Part shown: positions 14,906 to 23,466 of the stretch, piece after piece
Layout of the letters: every line of letters begins with the position of its first letter
Numbering within the stretch: position 1 is the stretch's first letter
Assembly (NCBI GenBank): GCA_023439045.1
Contig: JAEXOY010000037.1
Location: 15,851 to 79,850 of the forward strand
Source of the DNA: Bacillota bacterium
Lineage (GTDB): Bacteria; Bacillota; Clostridia; Acetivibrionales; DSM-1351
Length of the DNA: 64,000 nt
Direction: 5' to 3'
The notes under the pieces: generated by a model
What the model was told of the DNA's origin: nothing
The model's database searches: none
Seen by the model: only the letters and a program-made list of their open reading frames with translations
Position numbers and translations under genes: made by a program

Positions 14906-16870
14906 ACTCCGATATTTTCCTGTGATTTCGTCCCTGCCTAAGTAATCAAAAACGATAAGCTTATCATCGTGAACCTTGCTAACTCTTAAGAAAAACACCT
15001 TTTTTAGTATATCCCTGGCTTGCAGTCCTGAACAATGCGGTAAATACGTTTCAACAAAATTAGCATCCCTTAGTAGAGAATGAATGAGATTATTATCAAC
15101 TGAGCTAAGACCATTTTTTAGAAATTCCGGTATTGTACCAGAGCTGTCAACTGATAAAAAATCAATGGCCATGAGCTCAATAATGTATGTCTTCTCACCT
15201 TTATTTTCAGCTAAATCATTAACAAAATGATACAATGCTTTTATATTTTCACGGTACGAAACAGGCCTTTGCAAGTATCCATGCTTACTAAGATACTTAG
15301 ACAACTCATAATAAAAGTTATACGGGGTATCAAAATACTTGCTTGTAATATATTCCAAAATATTGCTAAAACGTCCTGAGTTAAAGTATCTTTCCAACGT
15401 TTCCTCAACCATTTTCAACTCAAGAATTTCATCAAAGGTTATATAGTTGTTTTGGAGAATTTCGTATGGAGAATAGTCTCTGTATATATACCCATGCTTC
15501 TTTTCCTCTTTCCTGATTTTAGAACCCTTTAGTAACTTCAAAAAGCCTAACTGAAGCTGATGTGCACCCAAATCGTAAACCTTATTAAACGAGTCAACAA
15601 ATGAAATATAGTCCTCATATGGCAGGCCAGCTATCAAGTCAACATGGACATGAATGTTGCCGGCAGCAAGCAATTGCTTTACATTGTTAAATAAAACAGG
15701 CAATTTTGTTACACGGTCAATTTCGTTAAGGGAAGCTTCATTTACAGTCTGTATACCTATCTCTAGCTGTATTCTGCCCTTTGGAGCAGTTCTTAGCAAT
15801 TCTATTAAATCCTTATCAAATAAATCAGCTGCTACTTCAAAATGAAAAGTAGTTTCACAATCTAATTCTATTATGTGTTTAATAATGCTTAAAGCCCTCG
15901 ACCTATTACAGTTAAAGGTCCTGTCTACAAATTTGATTAATTTAGGCTTACTTTTGAGAATTGTAGCCAAATCGCTAAATACTCTCTCCAGTGAAAAGTA
16001 CCTGACTCCACAAAAGGTTGATGAAATGCAATAAGAACAGGAAAATGGGCAACCTCTGGAGGATTCGAAATATACTATTCTATTGTCAAGTGTAGATAGC
16101 ATTTCTGAACTGTATGGTGCCACTAGGCTGTCTAAATCTTGTATTAAGTTAAAGCCCTTATTAATAAAGATTTTATTACCCTTCCGGTATGCTAACCCAT
16201 GAATGCCTTTATATATGTTAGCTTGTAAATCATTAGCCTGAATCACAGTTTCTTGCTTAACAATTCCTTCTTCTATTGCGGTTCCTTCTTTTATCGCAGT
16301 TCCTTCTTCTATCGCAGTTCCTTCTTCTATCGCAGTTCCTTTTTCTATTTCAGTTCCCTCTTCTATCGCAGTTCCTTCTTCTATTGCGGTTCCTTCTTCT
16401 ATCGCAGTTCCCTCTTGCGTATCATCTCCACAATTACAGTCTAGCAATTTTATAAGTTCTGCTACTACAAATTCACCTTCTCCACATACAACAAAGTCTA
16501 TTCCTGGGTTTCTCTCAAGCACTAAGCGTGCATCGTAGGAAACCTCTGGCCCACCCACTATCACAATGCAGCTTGGAAGCAGCTTTTTTATTTCAGCAAG
16601 CAGTGCTAATACCATTTCTATGTTCCATATATAACATGAAAAAGCCAGAATATCTGGCTTCTCCTGATAAATTTCTTTTAGAATATTATCTTTATTATCA
16701 TTTATAGTAAACTCCCTGACAGCTGTGACTCCTTGCATAAAAGCACTGTGTTGCGAGCAGCTACTATCCTCGGAGTAATCATTATGCCGCGAGCAATTTT
16801 GCCTTAAATACCATACTGCAAGATTGGAATGAATAAACTTTGAGTTTATAGCCACAAAAAGTGTTTTCAT
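14891..16870 (-). CDS. B12-binding domain/radical SAM protein (DUF4080) with hexapeptide repeat insert
   Basis: 659 residues from the ATG at 16870, which gives the family-typical beginning MKTLFVAINSKFIHSNLAVW; GTGAGG is 12 bases upstream. ATGs at 16906 and 16942 are possible but add a non-conserved leader. Residues about 65-150 are a cobalamin-binding-like domain (VGGPEVSYDA). The radical SAM core follows with CPFSCSYC near residue 280, then a DUF4080 C-terminal domain. Between the two domains (about 155-210) sit eight to nine copies of the hexapeptide EGTAIE, an unusual low-complexity linker. Substrate is unknown; relatives include methylthiotransferase-like and B12-dependent methyltransferases. 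Upstream neighbour is a carboxypeptidase gene. Confidence 0.85.
   Translation of the reverse strand: MKTLFVAINSKFIHSNLAVWYLRQNCSRHNDYSEDSSCSQHSAFMQGVTAVREFTINDNKDNILKEIYQEKPDILAFSCYIWNIEMVLALLAEIKKLLPSCIVIVGGPEVSYDARLVLERNPGIDFVVCGEGEFVVAELIKLLDCNCGDDTQEGTAIEEGTAIEEGTAIEEGTEIEKGTAIEEGTAIEEGTAIKEGTAIEEGIVKQETVIQANDLQANIYKGIHGLAYRKGNKIFINKGFNLIQDLDSLVAPYSSEMLSTLDNRIVYFESSRGCPFSCSYCISSTFCGVRYFSLERVFSDLATILKSKPKLIKFVDRTFNCNRSRALSIIKHIIELDCETTFHFEVAADLFDKDLIELLRTAPKGRIQLEIGIQTVNEASLNEIDRVTKLPVLFNNVKQLLAAGNIHVHVDLIAGLPYEDYISFVDSFNKVYDLGAHQLQLGFLKLLKGSKIRKEEKKHGYIYRDYSPYEILQNNYITFDEILELKMVEETLERYFNSGRFSNILEYITSKYFDTPYNFYYELSKYLSKHGYLQRPVSYRENIKALYHFVNDLAENKGEKTYIIELMAIDFLSVDSSGTIPEFLKNGLSSVDNNLIHSLLRDANFVETYLPHCSGLQARDILKKVFFLRVSKVHDDKLIVFDYLGRDEITGKYRSFVVL
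16264..16419. repeat. 18-bp tandem repeat inside the radical SAM gene
   Basis: Eight full units of 18 bp start at 16264 and repeat to 16407, with a partial ninth to 16419. The unit is close to TTCCTTCTTCTATCGCAG and encodes EGTAIE on the minus strand. Variants (TATTGCGG, TTTTTCTATTTCAG) are scattered, so the array has aged by point mutation after expansion. Confidence 0.97.
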
Positions 16871-16943
16871 TATTGTAAAAAACCTCACTTTTAAAAGTAT
16901 ATTCATTATTATCCCATGATTCTGGTAAGTATACAAGGACATA

Positions 16944-18140
16944 TCAGCTATGTATTAAATTCCCCCACGATACGAATATCTTCCTAAAATAAAAATAGAA
17001 GTCCTTTCTGTTTATATTATCTTTTGCAAAGATATCTGATTTAGCAAGTATCTGACCATCTAGTTCATATTTGATGCTTCCAACCTTTGAATCTGCCCTA
17101 ATAGGAGCTTCTACTGTATTTGGGATATCAACATTAACTTTTATTCTCTCCCGTTCATCTTCCTTTAGTGGAAGTGTTATTGTACTGCCTGCATAGACAT
17201 TAAGTTTTCCTTTTATACCTTTATGTAGCTTCAACTCTGCTACTTGCTGACCTTCAAACAAATAATCGTAATTTTTGTAATTTGTAAAGGAATAATCTAA
17301 TATGGATTTACTGTTGGCAGCTCGTTGAGTTCTAGACGCACAATTGAGAACAACTGATATGTACCTATTGCCATTTTGCGAAACGGAGGTAACCAAACAT
17401 CTTCCCGCTTGGCCGGTATAACCAGTCTTTACACCGTCCGTTCCGGGATATAAGCTTAACATTTCATTGGTATTATTAATGCCCCGCCCTTCAAATGTAG
17501 AACTTTTGGTTGCAACTATTTCGGCAAATATAGGATTTTTTAATGCGTATTGTGTAATAAGTGCCAAATCGTAAGCTGTAGAATAATGTTGGGGATCATC
17601 CAGCCCATGTGGAGTAACAAAATTTGTATTTAATGCACCTATTTCAGCGGCTTTTCTATTCATCATCTGAGCAAATGCTTCCACCGATCCACCTATATGT
17701 TCTGCAATAGCAATTGCCGCATCATTTCCCGATCTAAGCATCATAGCATACATTAAATCCTTAAGCTTATAGGTCCTACCTTGTTTAAGCCCAACTGTTG
17801 AGCCCCCTATAGCAGCGGACCTTTTGCTGATAACTACATCATCTTCAAAATTGCCGTTTTCTATAGCTACTATTGCAGTCATAATCTTAGTAGTACTAGC
17901 TATGGACCTTCTTACATATGCATTCTTCTCATAAAGAATTCTACCACTGGCAAAATCCATTACAATTGCCGAACTTGCAGCTATTCTCGGCGGCTGTCCG
18001 TCTGAAGTAGATGTTATTTGTGAATCATTTATATTTACTGGAGCCTCATCATCAGAGTCATCTGCAAATACAGAACAGTTAAAAACTACATTAGCAAATA
18101 GTAACGCTAGTACAAGCATTAATCTAATAGTTTTTTTCAA
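16944..18140 (-). CDS. D-alanyl-D-alanine carboxypeptidase (PBP5/DacF family)
   Basis: 398 residues with a cleavable signal peptide (to about VFA at 26). The S11 serine-peptidase motifs are in order: SIASTTK containing the catalytic Ser-x-x-Lys near residue 86, SGN in MLRSGNDAA near 138, and KTG in DGVKTGYTG near 237. A C-terminal beta domain (about 290-370) follows and the end is mildly hydrophobic and basic, as for membrane association. The enzyme removes the terminal D-Ala of peptidoglycan pentapeptides. The start is TTG with AAGGG 11 bases upstream; the next Met is at residue 8. It lies 1-74 bases upstream of the radical SAM gene, depending on that gene's start. Confidence 0.93.
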   Translation of the reverse strand: MKKTIRLMLVLALLFANVVFNCSVFADDSDDEAPVNINDSQITSTSDGQPPRIAASSAIVMDFASGRILYEKNAYVRRSIASTTKIMTAIVAIENGNFEDDVVISKRSAAIGGSTVGLKQGRTYKLKDLMYAMMLRSGNDAAIAIAEHIGGSVEAFAQMMNRKAAEIGALNTNFVTPHGLDDPQHYSTAYDLALITQYALKNPIFAEIVATKSSTFEGRGINNTNEMLSLYPGTDGVKTGYTGQAGRCLVTSVSQNGNRYISVVLNCASRTQRAANSKSILDYSFTNYKNYDYLFEGQQVAELKLHKGIKGKLNVYAGSTITLPLKEDERERIKVNVDIPNTVEAPIRADSKVGSIKYELDGQILAKSDIFAKDNINRKDFYFYFRKIFVSWGNLIHS

Positions 18141-18345
18141 TCAGCTTCATTCCCTTCGTCTCTTAAAGTGCAACATTCGTAAGTAACCATCTGATTCTCA
18201 GGCTGGTCCCCTGCCTCGTTATAAATATATGAAAAAAGGATAATGATTATAACGTATTATTTATGTATCAGAAGGTGTATTTATTTATTAGTAAAAGCTG
18301 CCGATACTTATATTAGATAAATAATGCTTTTGGGGGAGACTAACT

Positions 18346-19935
18346 ATGAATGAAAAACTTATTTTTTCAAATGATTATATATGCATAACCTCAATTGACA
18401 ATAACGTTTACCTTAAAGTATCAAAAAAAGGATTATCCTTGATTACTTTCAATACTATTCTACTGGCCTATCCTCAGATACATATTGATAATTTTGCTTT
18501 AGTAAAGAGTAGCATTGCAAATGCGGTAGCTTCTGCGCAAAAAATCGGTATACTAAAGGCCGATATTCAATTAGAGCTAATGGACAATAACACCAAAGCA
18601 TATATTACCTTTAATATTTCTCAGGAGAGTTTATTAGAAAGCACCGATATTATAACTCGTGTAGATCAGCTATTAAAGGATAATGGTATAGTCTATGGAG
18701 TAGATACTAGTGTATTACTCCAGGGTAAATTATTACCCCAAAAACGGTATCTCGTTGCAAGCGGAGCTCCTGCAATAGACGGCGAAAATGCAATAATTAA
18801 GCTATATATAATAGAAAGCACACGTCCTAACAATGATGAGCAAGAACGCAAAATTGATTTCTATAATCTAAAACTAATAAATAATGTTGCTAAAGGAGAA
18901 TGGCTTGGGGAGCGTCAAGAACCTTCTCTTGGAGTTGATGGGAGAACGGTTAAAGGAGAAATTTTAAAGGCTAAGCCTGGTAAGACCCTACCTCTATTAT
19001 ATGACTCTAAATCTGTTTACGAAGAGAAAAAAGGAAATGTAACCGCACTTTATGCAAAAATCTCAGGTGCTGTCAGCTACATAGACGGAAGGATTTCTGT
19101 TGCAAATCACCTCGAACTAGATAATGTAGATTTTAATACAGGTAATATAGAGTTCGATGGTTGTGTTACCATAAAGGGTACTATCTCTGATGGCTTTTCC
19201 GTCACTGCAACGCGCGATATTGAGATTAATAGTAACATGGGAGTTGGCAATATAAAAAGTATAACCAGCACCCATGGCAGTATTTTTATTAAGGGAGGTA
19301 TAATCTCTAAAGGTAAGGTAGAGATATCTGCTGCCAAAAATCTAATAACCAAGTATATAGAAAATGCCAAGGTTACCTGCGGTGAAAATTTATTAATAGA
19401 TACATATAGTATAAATAGTTTTTTGTCTGCCAAGCAGATTTTGGTTACTTCTGATAAAGGGCATATTATAGGGGGGTATTGCAAAGCTCTTTGTAAAATA
19501 TCAGTTCCAATACTGGGATGTGACAGAGAAAAAAGAACTATTGTTTCAGTAGAAGGTTTTAGTAGAAGTGCATATGAAAATACAATTCTATCTCTCAATT
19601 CTAAAATTGAGAAATATAAAAATGAGAAAAAGGTTGTAAAATCAGCACTTGATAGCCTTAGTGCAATAAATGCTCCGTCAGAAAAGCAGAGAAAGGATTG
19701 GCTTGCATTGTCAGATAGAGCTAATCATTTGAAGGAAGCTCAAGCTGATTGCGAAGAATCTAGGAAGAACTTGCTTCAATGTCTAAAGGTTAAAGGCGAT
19801 GGTGAAATATCAATCACTAAGACTGTTTTCCCTAACTGCCAGATTATTTTAGCAAAGAATATCATTGAGATTACAGAGAAGTCTCTAGCGATAACTTATT
19901 ATTATAGTGATGAAGAAGTAAAAATTATCACATAA
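18346..19935 (+). CDS. FapA family protein (DUF342, polymer-forming beta-helix)
   Basis: 529 residues. An N-terminal FapA domain (about 60-230) contains the family text GEWLGERQEPSLGVDGRTVKG and the following GKTLPL. The middle (about 240-400) is a run of short beta-helix-like turns (ITSTHGSIFIKGGIISKGKV), and residues 415-475 form a coiled coil rich in K, E and S. GGGGGAG lies seven bases before the ATG. FapA-type proteins in Firmicutes are cytoplasmic and poorly understood; the Vibrio relative is linked to glucose-responsive flagellation. Monocistronic, convergent with a chemoreceptor. Confidence 0.85.
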   Translation: MNEKLIFSNDYICITSIDNNVYLKVSKKGLSLITFNTILLAYPQIHIDNFALVKSSIANAVASAQKIGILKADIQLELMDNNTKAYITFNISQESLLESTDIITRVDQLLKDNGIVYGVDTSVLLQGKLLPQKRYLVASGAPAIDGENAIIKLYIIESTRPNNDEQERKIDFYNLKLINNVAKGEWLGERQEPSLGVDGRTVKGEILKAKPGKTLPLLYDSKSVYEEKKGNVTALYAKISGAVSYIDGRISVANHLELDNVDFNTGNIEFDGCVTIKGTISDGFSVTATRDIEINSNMGVGNIKSITSTHGSIFIKGGIISKGKVEISAAKNLITKYIENAKVTCGENLLIDTYSINSFLSAKQILVTSDKGHIIGGYCKALCKISVPILGCDREKRTIVSVEGFSRSAYENTILSLNSKIEKYKNEKKVVKSALDSLSAINAPSEKQRKDWLALSDRANHLKEAQADCEESRKNLLQCLKVKGDGEISITKTVFPNCQIILAKNIIEITEKSLAITYYYSDEEVKIIT

Positions 19936-19956
19936 AGAAGTAAAATCATCACATAA
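19913..19956. repeat. Direct repeat across the stop codon of the FapA gene
   Basis: A unit close to AAGAAGTAAAAATTATCACA plus TAA (19913-19935) recurs directly after the stop as AAGAAGTAAAATCATCACAT (ending near 19956), with weaker echoes at about 19957-19975 and 20005-20020. The first copy encodes the last residues and the TAA stop of the gene. Confidence 0.75.
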
Positions 19957-20024
19957 AAAATTAAATCATCAAGAAATTTATTCATGAGAGATTAGTTCAT
20001 CCCATAAAGAAGTAAAATTAAAAA

Positions 20025-20100
20025 AAGCAGAGTCCTCAAATAAGATCATGGTGATCAAATAGCAACCACCATTTTCCTTTTATTAAGGGATACTCTGCTT
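20025..20100. terminator. Long bidirectional terminator between fapA-like gene and chemoreceptor
   Basis: AAGCAGAGT (20025-20033) pairs with ACTCTGCTT (20092-20100) across a loop of about 58 bases that has its own small hairpin (ATCATGGTGAT). T runs follow on plus (TTTCTT) and precede as A7 for the minus strand. The location between convergent stops supports a shared terminator. Confidence 0.7.
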
Positions 20101-20114
20101 TCTTGTATTAAATA

Positions 20115-22169
20115 CTAGTCATTTGTTTTAAATGAGTTTAATGAGTTGTTTAATTCCTCTGATAGATTCTTTAAAATGTTTGCATAACTCGAAAGCTCTT
20201 CAGAAGTAGCTATCTGTTGTTCAGTGCTAGCAGCTATTTCTTGAGTAGTGGCAGCTGATTCCTGTGCAACTGCTGATACATTCTGTAAAGAAAGAAGTAC
20301 CTTATCCTTTGAGTTAACAATATGCTGTACTGAATTACCAGTCATATCAATATTAGAAACAACCTTTTCCATAGCTTGGAATATTGTATCAAGCTTGCTT
20401 TCGGTTTCTTTTAAAGCATCTAATTGATCTTGTACTGTTGCACTAGCGGAATTTACCTGAACAACTGTACTGGAGGCATTTTCATGGATATTTTTAATAA
20501 TTAAATCAATATTAGAAGCAAAGTCTTTTGACTGATTAGCAAGCTTTTTGACTTCATTTGCCACTATAGCAAACCCTCTACCGGCCTCACCTGCTCTTGC
20601 AGCTTCAATTGCTGCATTCAAAGCTAAAAGATTTGTCTGCTCAGATATTCCATTCATAATTGTTAAAATCTTTTGTATATCCTTGATGCTCTTGCTAAGT
20701 CCATTAACATTGTCATATATTTGTGTAGTGGCCATTCTAACACTATTTGACTTAGTATCTAAGGTTTTTATTTTCTGAGCCGCTTCAGTATTGAGATCAA
20801 TAATAGTAGCAGTAGTAGCTGTTATGGCGGCCATGTTTATACCAACACTGTTGATTTCGTCAGATAAAACATTCATTATTGAAGTGCTATCACTAATCTC
20901 AGATGCCTGCTCAGTAGCCCCCTTAGAAATCTGATCAATGGTAATTGCAACCTGTTCAGAAGCCCTATGACTTTCTTTTGAAGACCCCTGTATTTTACCA
21001 GAATATAGCAAAACATTTTCTGCTGATTTCCTTATATTTAGTACAAGCTGATTAATGTTTTCCATCATTTCATTAAAGTTATGAGAAACTTTTGAAAGTT
21101 CATCATTATAGCAATCCTTTTCGTATACTGTCAAATCACCGTCTTTTGCTAACTTCATTGTATTAATAAGTGATTCAAGTGGTCTTGAAACACTTAGAGA
21201 AATAATAATACAGAGCAAAAGCGAAAGCAGGGTACAAAAAATTCCTATAGTAATTATTTTATTTCTCATTGACCCAATCTCATCAAATAAGTAAGAGTTA
21301 GGTACTGCAGAGATAACATACCAATCTGATTTGTTAATCTTAGCAAACGTAACAAAACTTTTTTCACCATTTACCTTCAAATCAAAGGAGCCACTATTCT
21401 TACCATTGATATGAGTAATGATATTCTTAGTATCTTCAGTAGGCTTATTTATTTCATAGTTATTTGTTTTTGATGACAAAACATTACCACTAGAATCAAT
21501 TACTAACATTGGGAAGTCCTTTTGAGACTCACTTGCACCCAAACTCTTAAAAGCACTTGCTAGGAAATTCTCCTGTGGAGCCACAATAATTTTTCCTATT
21601 AAATCTCCTGAGTTCATGGATGAAATGTTTTTATAGTATGCAACAAGTTTTGCTGTGCCATTATAAATAATCCATCTGCCGCTTTGTTCGTCCTCTTTAT
21701 ATTCATCTGTACATATATTATCTAGAGGATTAAGGTATGATACATATGGCTCCTTTTCACCTGGTTTATATATTCCTACATAAACAATGTTTTCTTTGGT
21801 AGAATATTGCTGTTGTAGTTCTCTTTCGTAGCCTTTTGTAGCATCAAATAATTCAAACTCGTCGGTATATGTAGTCTCCATAAATTTTTGAAAATTCTGG
21901 TTTAATGAAATGTCGATTGCAGTACCTTCAATTTCGCTAATGGTGGAGCTTAATACTTGGTTGGTCTGAGTTAATACCTGCTGAGAATAGGTTTCTATTT
22001 TTTCTTGTACTATGTCCTTAGAATCCTTATATGCAAGAACGCTACATACCGTTACAACAGCAACTATAATAATAGAGAACGATGCAATAAGCCTAATCTT
22101 GATACTAAAATTTCGAAAAACACCAAATATTTTTTCTATAAAAGGAAAATTAAAAACCTTTCTACTCAT
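20115..22169 (-). CDS. Methyl-accepting chemotaxis protein with dCache-type sensor
   Basis: 684 residues from the ATG at 22169, six bases after AGGAGG. One membrane helix (about 25-48), an extracytoplasmic Cache-like sensor (about 50-300) with WYVISAVPNSYL near its end, a second helix (about 305-327), a HAMP domain, and the cytoplasmic signalling coiled coil with the highly conserved hairpin tip NLLALNAAIEAARAGE near 560. It senses an external small molecule and signals to CheA. It lies just downstream of the GH10 and transport genes on the opposite side of a gap of 67 bases, so a link to plant-sugar sensing is possible but unproven. Confidence 0.95.
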   Translation of the reverse strand: MSRKVFNFPFIEKIFGVFRNFSIKIRLIASFSIIIVAVVTVCSVLAYKDSKDIVQEKIETYSQQVLTQTNQVLSSTISEIEGTAIDISLNQNFQKFMETTYTDEFELFDATKGYERELQQQYSTKENIVYVGIYKPGEKEPYVSYLNPLDNICTDEYKEDEQSGRWIIYNGTAKLVAYYKNISSMNSGDLIGKIIVAPQENFLASAFKSLGASESQKDFPMLVIDSSGNVLSSKTNNYEINKPTEDTKNIITHINGKNSGSFDLKVNGEKSFVTFAKINKSDWYVISAVPNSYLFDEIGSMRNKIITIGIFCTLLSLLLCIIISLSVSRPLESLINTMKLAKDGDLTVYEKDCYNDELSKVSHNFNEMMENINQLVLNIRKSAENVLLYSGKIQGSSKESHRASEQVAITIDQISKGATEQASEISDSTSIMNVLSDEINSVGINMAAITATTATIIDLNTEAAQKIKTLDTKSNSVRMATTQIYDNVNGLSKSIKDIQKILTIMNGISEQTNLLALNAAIEAARAGEAGRGFAIVANEVKKLANQSKDFASNIDLIIKNIHENASSTVVQVNSASATVQDQLDALKETESKLDTIFQAMEKVVSNIDMTGNSVQHIVNSKDKVLLSLQNVSAVAQESAATTQEIAASTEQQIATSEELSSYANILKNLSEELNNSLNSFKTND

Positions 22170-22236
22170 ATTAAGCCTCCTCATTATGCCTCAACCAACA
22201 TTATAAATTATTCCATATATTTATATATTCTTACAT

Positions 22237-23466
22237 TTATATGCAAATTGTCAACTCTTCTTTTGACTTTTCTAACATAAACTTTGTCTTTTCATTCCCA
22301 CATGCTAAAGAATATTCTCCAAGATAACCAGATACATCAATAATTCCATTTTGATCGGTAGATAGAACGGTTTCTCCTGTCCACCAGTCTTGTTTTATGA
22401 GTTTTTCCAGCTCAATATATGCAGGCTTAATGGAACCGTCCTTTCTCAGTAAGCCACCGGGTGCTCCTAACCAAGAACCGTCTACAAAGTCCCACCATGT
22501 AATAGATTGTACCAGCGGATTTTCAAATAGTGTTTTATAATGTAGCGCTACCTCAGCAGCTTGGCGTGCTTCCCCTTCTTCTGTTGTAGGCCAGCTATCC
22601 ACTACGTAATCGTTCAAGTCTACTATCTCAGGTGGCATTATATGCCCCGAAACAATTGTATTTTCTGTGAAATGAATTGGAAGCTTGAATCTTCCATAGC
22701 GTGATAATATCTCCTGTGTTTTTTCGACTCCCCAATAGCCTTGATGCATATGTGACTGAATACCTATCGCATCAATTTTTATTCCTGCTTCTAGACAACC
22801 TTCAATTAATATATCATATGACTCGGAGGTCTCAAAATCATTAAGCAATAATGTAGCAGTTGGGTTTGCTTCCCTTGCCTCATTAAATACTTTTCTTATA
22901 AGTCCTATTCGTCCATATTCATTGCAAATTCGAGTAATGCCATTATCATACTTATTAAAAATAGGCATAATAACAACTTCATTTATGACGTCCCAAATAT
23001 CAATAATCCCTGAAAACTCTGTTACATCTCTTTTTATTCTTTCAAGCTGAGTTTTCATTATCTCTTCGTTGCTCATTTCTAAAAGCCAAGGTGCGGTTAC
23101 AGTATGCCAGCATAAAGGATGCCCTTTAATTTTTAGTCCCTTTTCTATAAAGAATTGAGCGGCTTTTTTTGTTTGCTGTATTATTGGGTTGCCCTTTTGA
23201 GGCTCAAACCTTCCCCAATAAAATGGTAAAGTTGCATAGTTGAAAATGTTAGTAAACTTTTTATAACGATCTTCATATATGCCGATTTCATCCTTTGATA
23301 TCTCACCGTTGACAAAATTAATACAACTGAACTCTGAACAACCAAACAAAAACTCATGCTTAGTCTGTTCTATTTTTACTTCTTTATTTGCTATGGGCTG
23401 CCCATCATTACCAATTAATTTAATTTTCGTGTTGCCTTTTCTGTGTAAATATTTATTATTGTTCAT
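22237..23466 (-). CDS. GH10 endo-1,4-beta-xylanase, predicted cytoplasmic
   Basis: 409 residues, no signal peptide. A short beta-rich N-terminal piece (about 10-40) precedes a GH10 catalytic barrel. KGHPLCWHT near 115, the acid/base Glu in WDVINEV near 160 and the nucleophile Glu in PIHFTENT near 268 are visible, as is WWDFVDGSWLGAPGGLLR near 345 that closes the barrel. GH10 hydrolyses beta-1,4 xylose chains; without a secretion signal the likely substrates are imported xylo-oligosaccharides. The gene overlaps the MATE exporter gene by 11 bases. It is the last gene of the locus. Confidence 0.92.
   Translation of the reverse strand: MNNNKYLHRKGNTKIKLIGNDGQPIANKEVKIEQTKHEFLFGCSEFSCINFVNGEISKDEIGIYEDRYKKFTNIFNYATLPFYWGRFEPQKGNPIIQQTKKAAQFFIEKGLKIKGHPLCWHTVTAPWLLEMSNEEIMKTQLERIKRDVTEFSGIIDIWDVINEVVIMPIFNKYDNGITRICNEYGRIGLIRKVFNEAREANPTATLLLNDFETSESYDILIEGCLEAGIKIDAIGIQSHMHQGYWGVEKTQEILSRYGRFKLPIHFTENTIVSGHIMPPEIVDLNDYVVDSWPTTEEGEARQAAEVALHYKTLFENPLVQSITWWDFVDGSWLGAPGGLLRKDGSIKPAYIELEKLIKQDWWTGETVLSTDQNGIIDVSGYLGEYSLACGNEKTKFMLEKSKEELTICI

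Noticed and set aside
18141..18240. c-di-AMP riboswitch before the carboxypeptidase gene
   Set aside because: Only a GGGGACC-like element is shared; the remaining conserved parts and length are absent. Kept as an unassigned structured leader.
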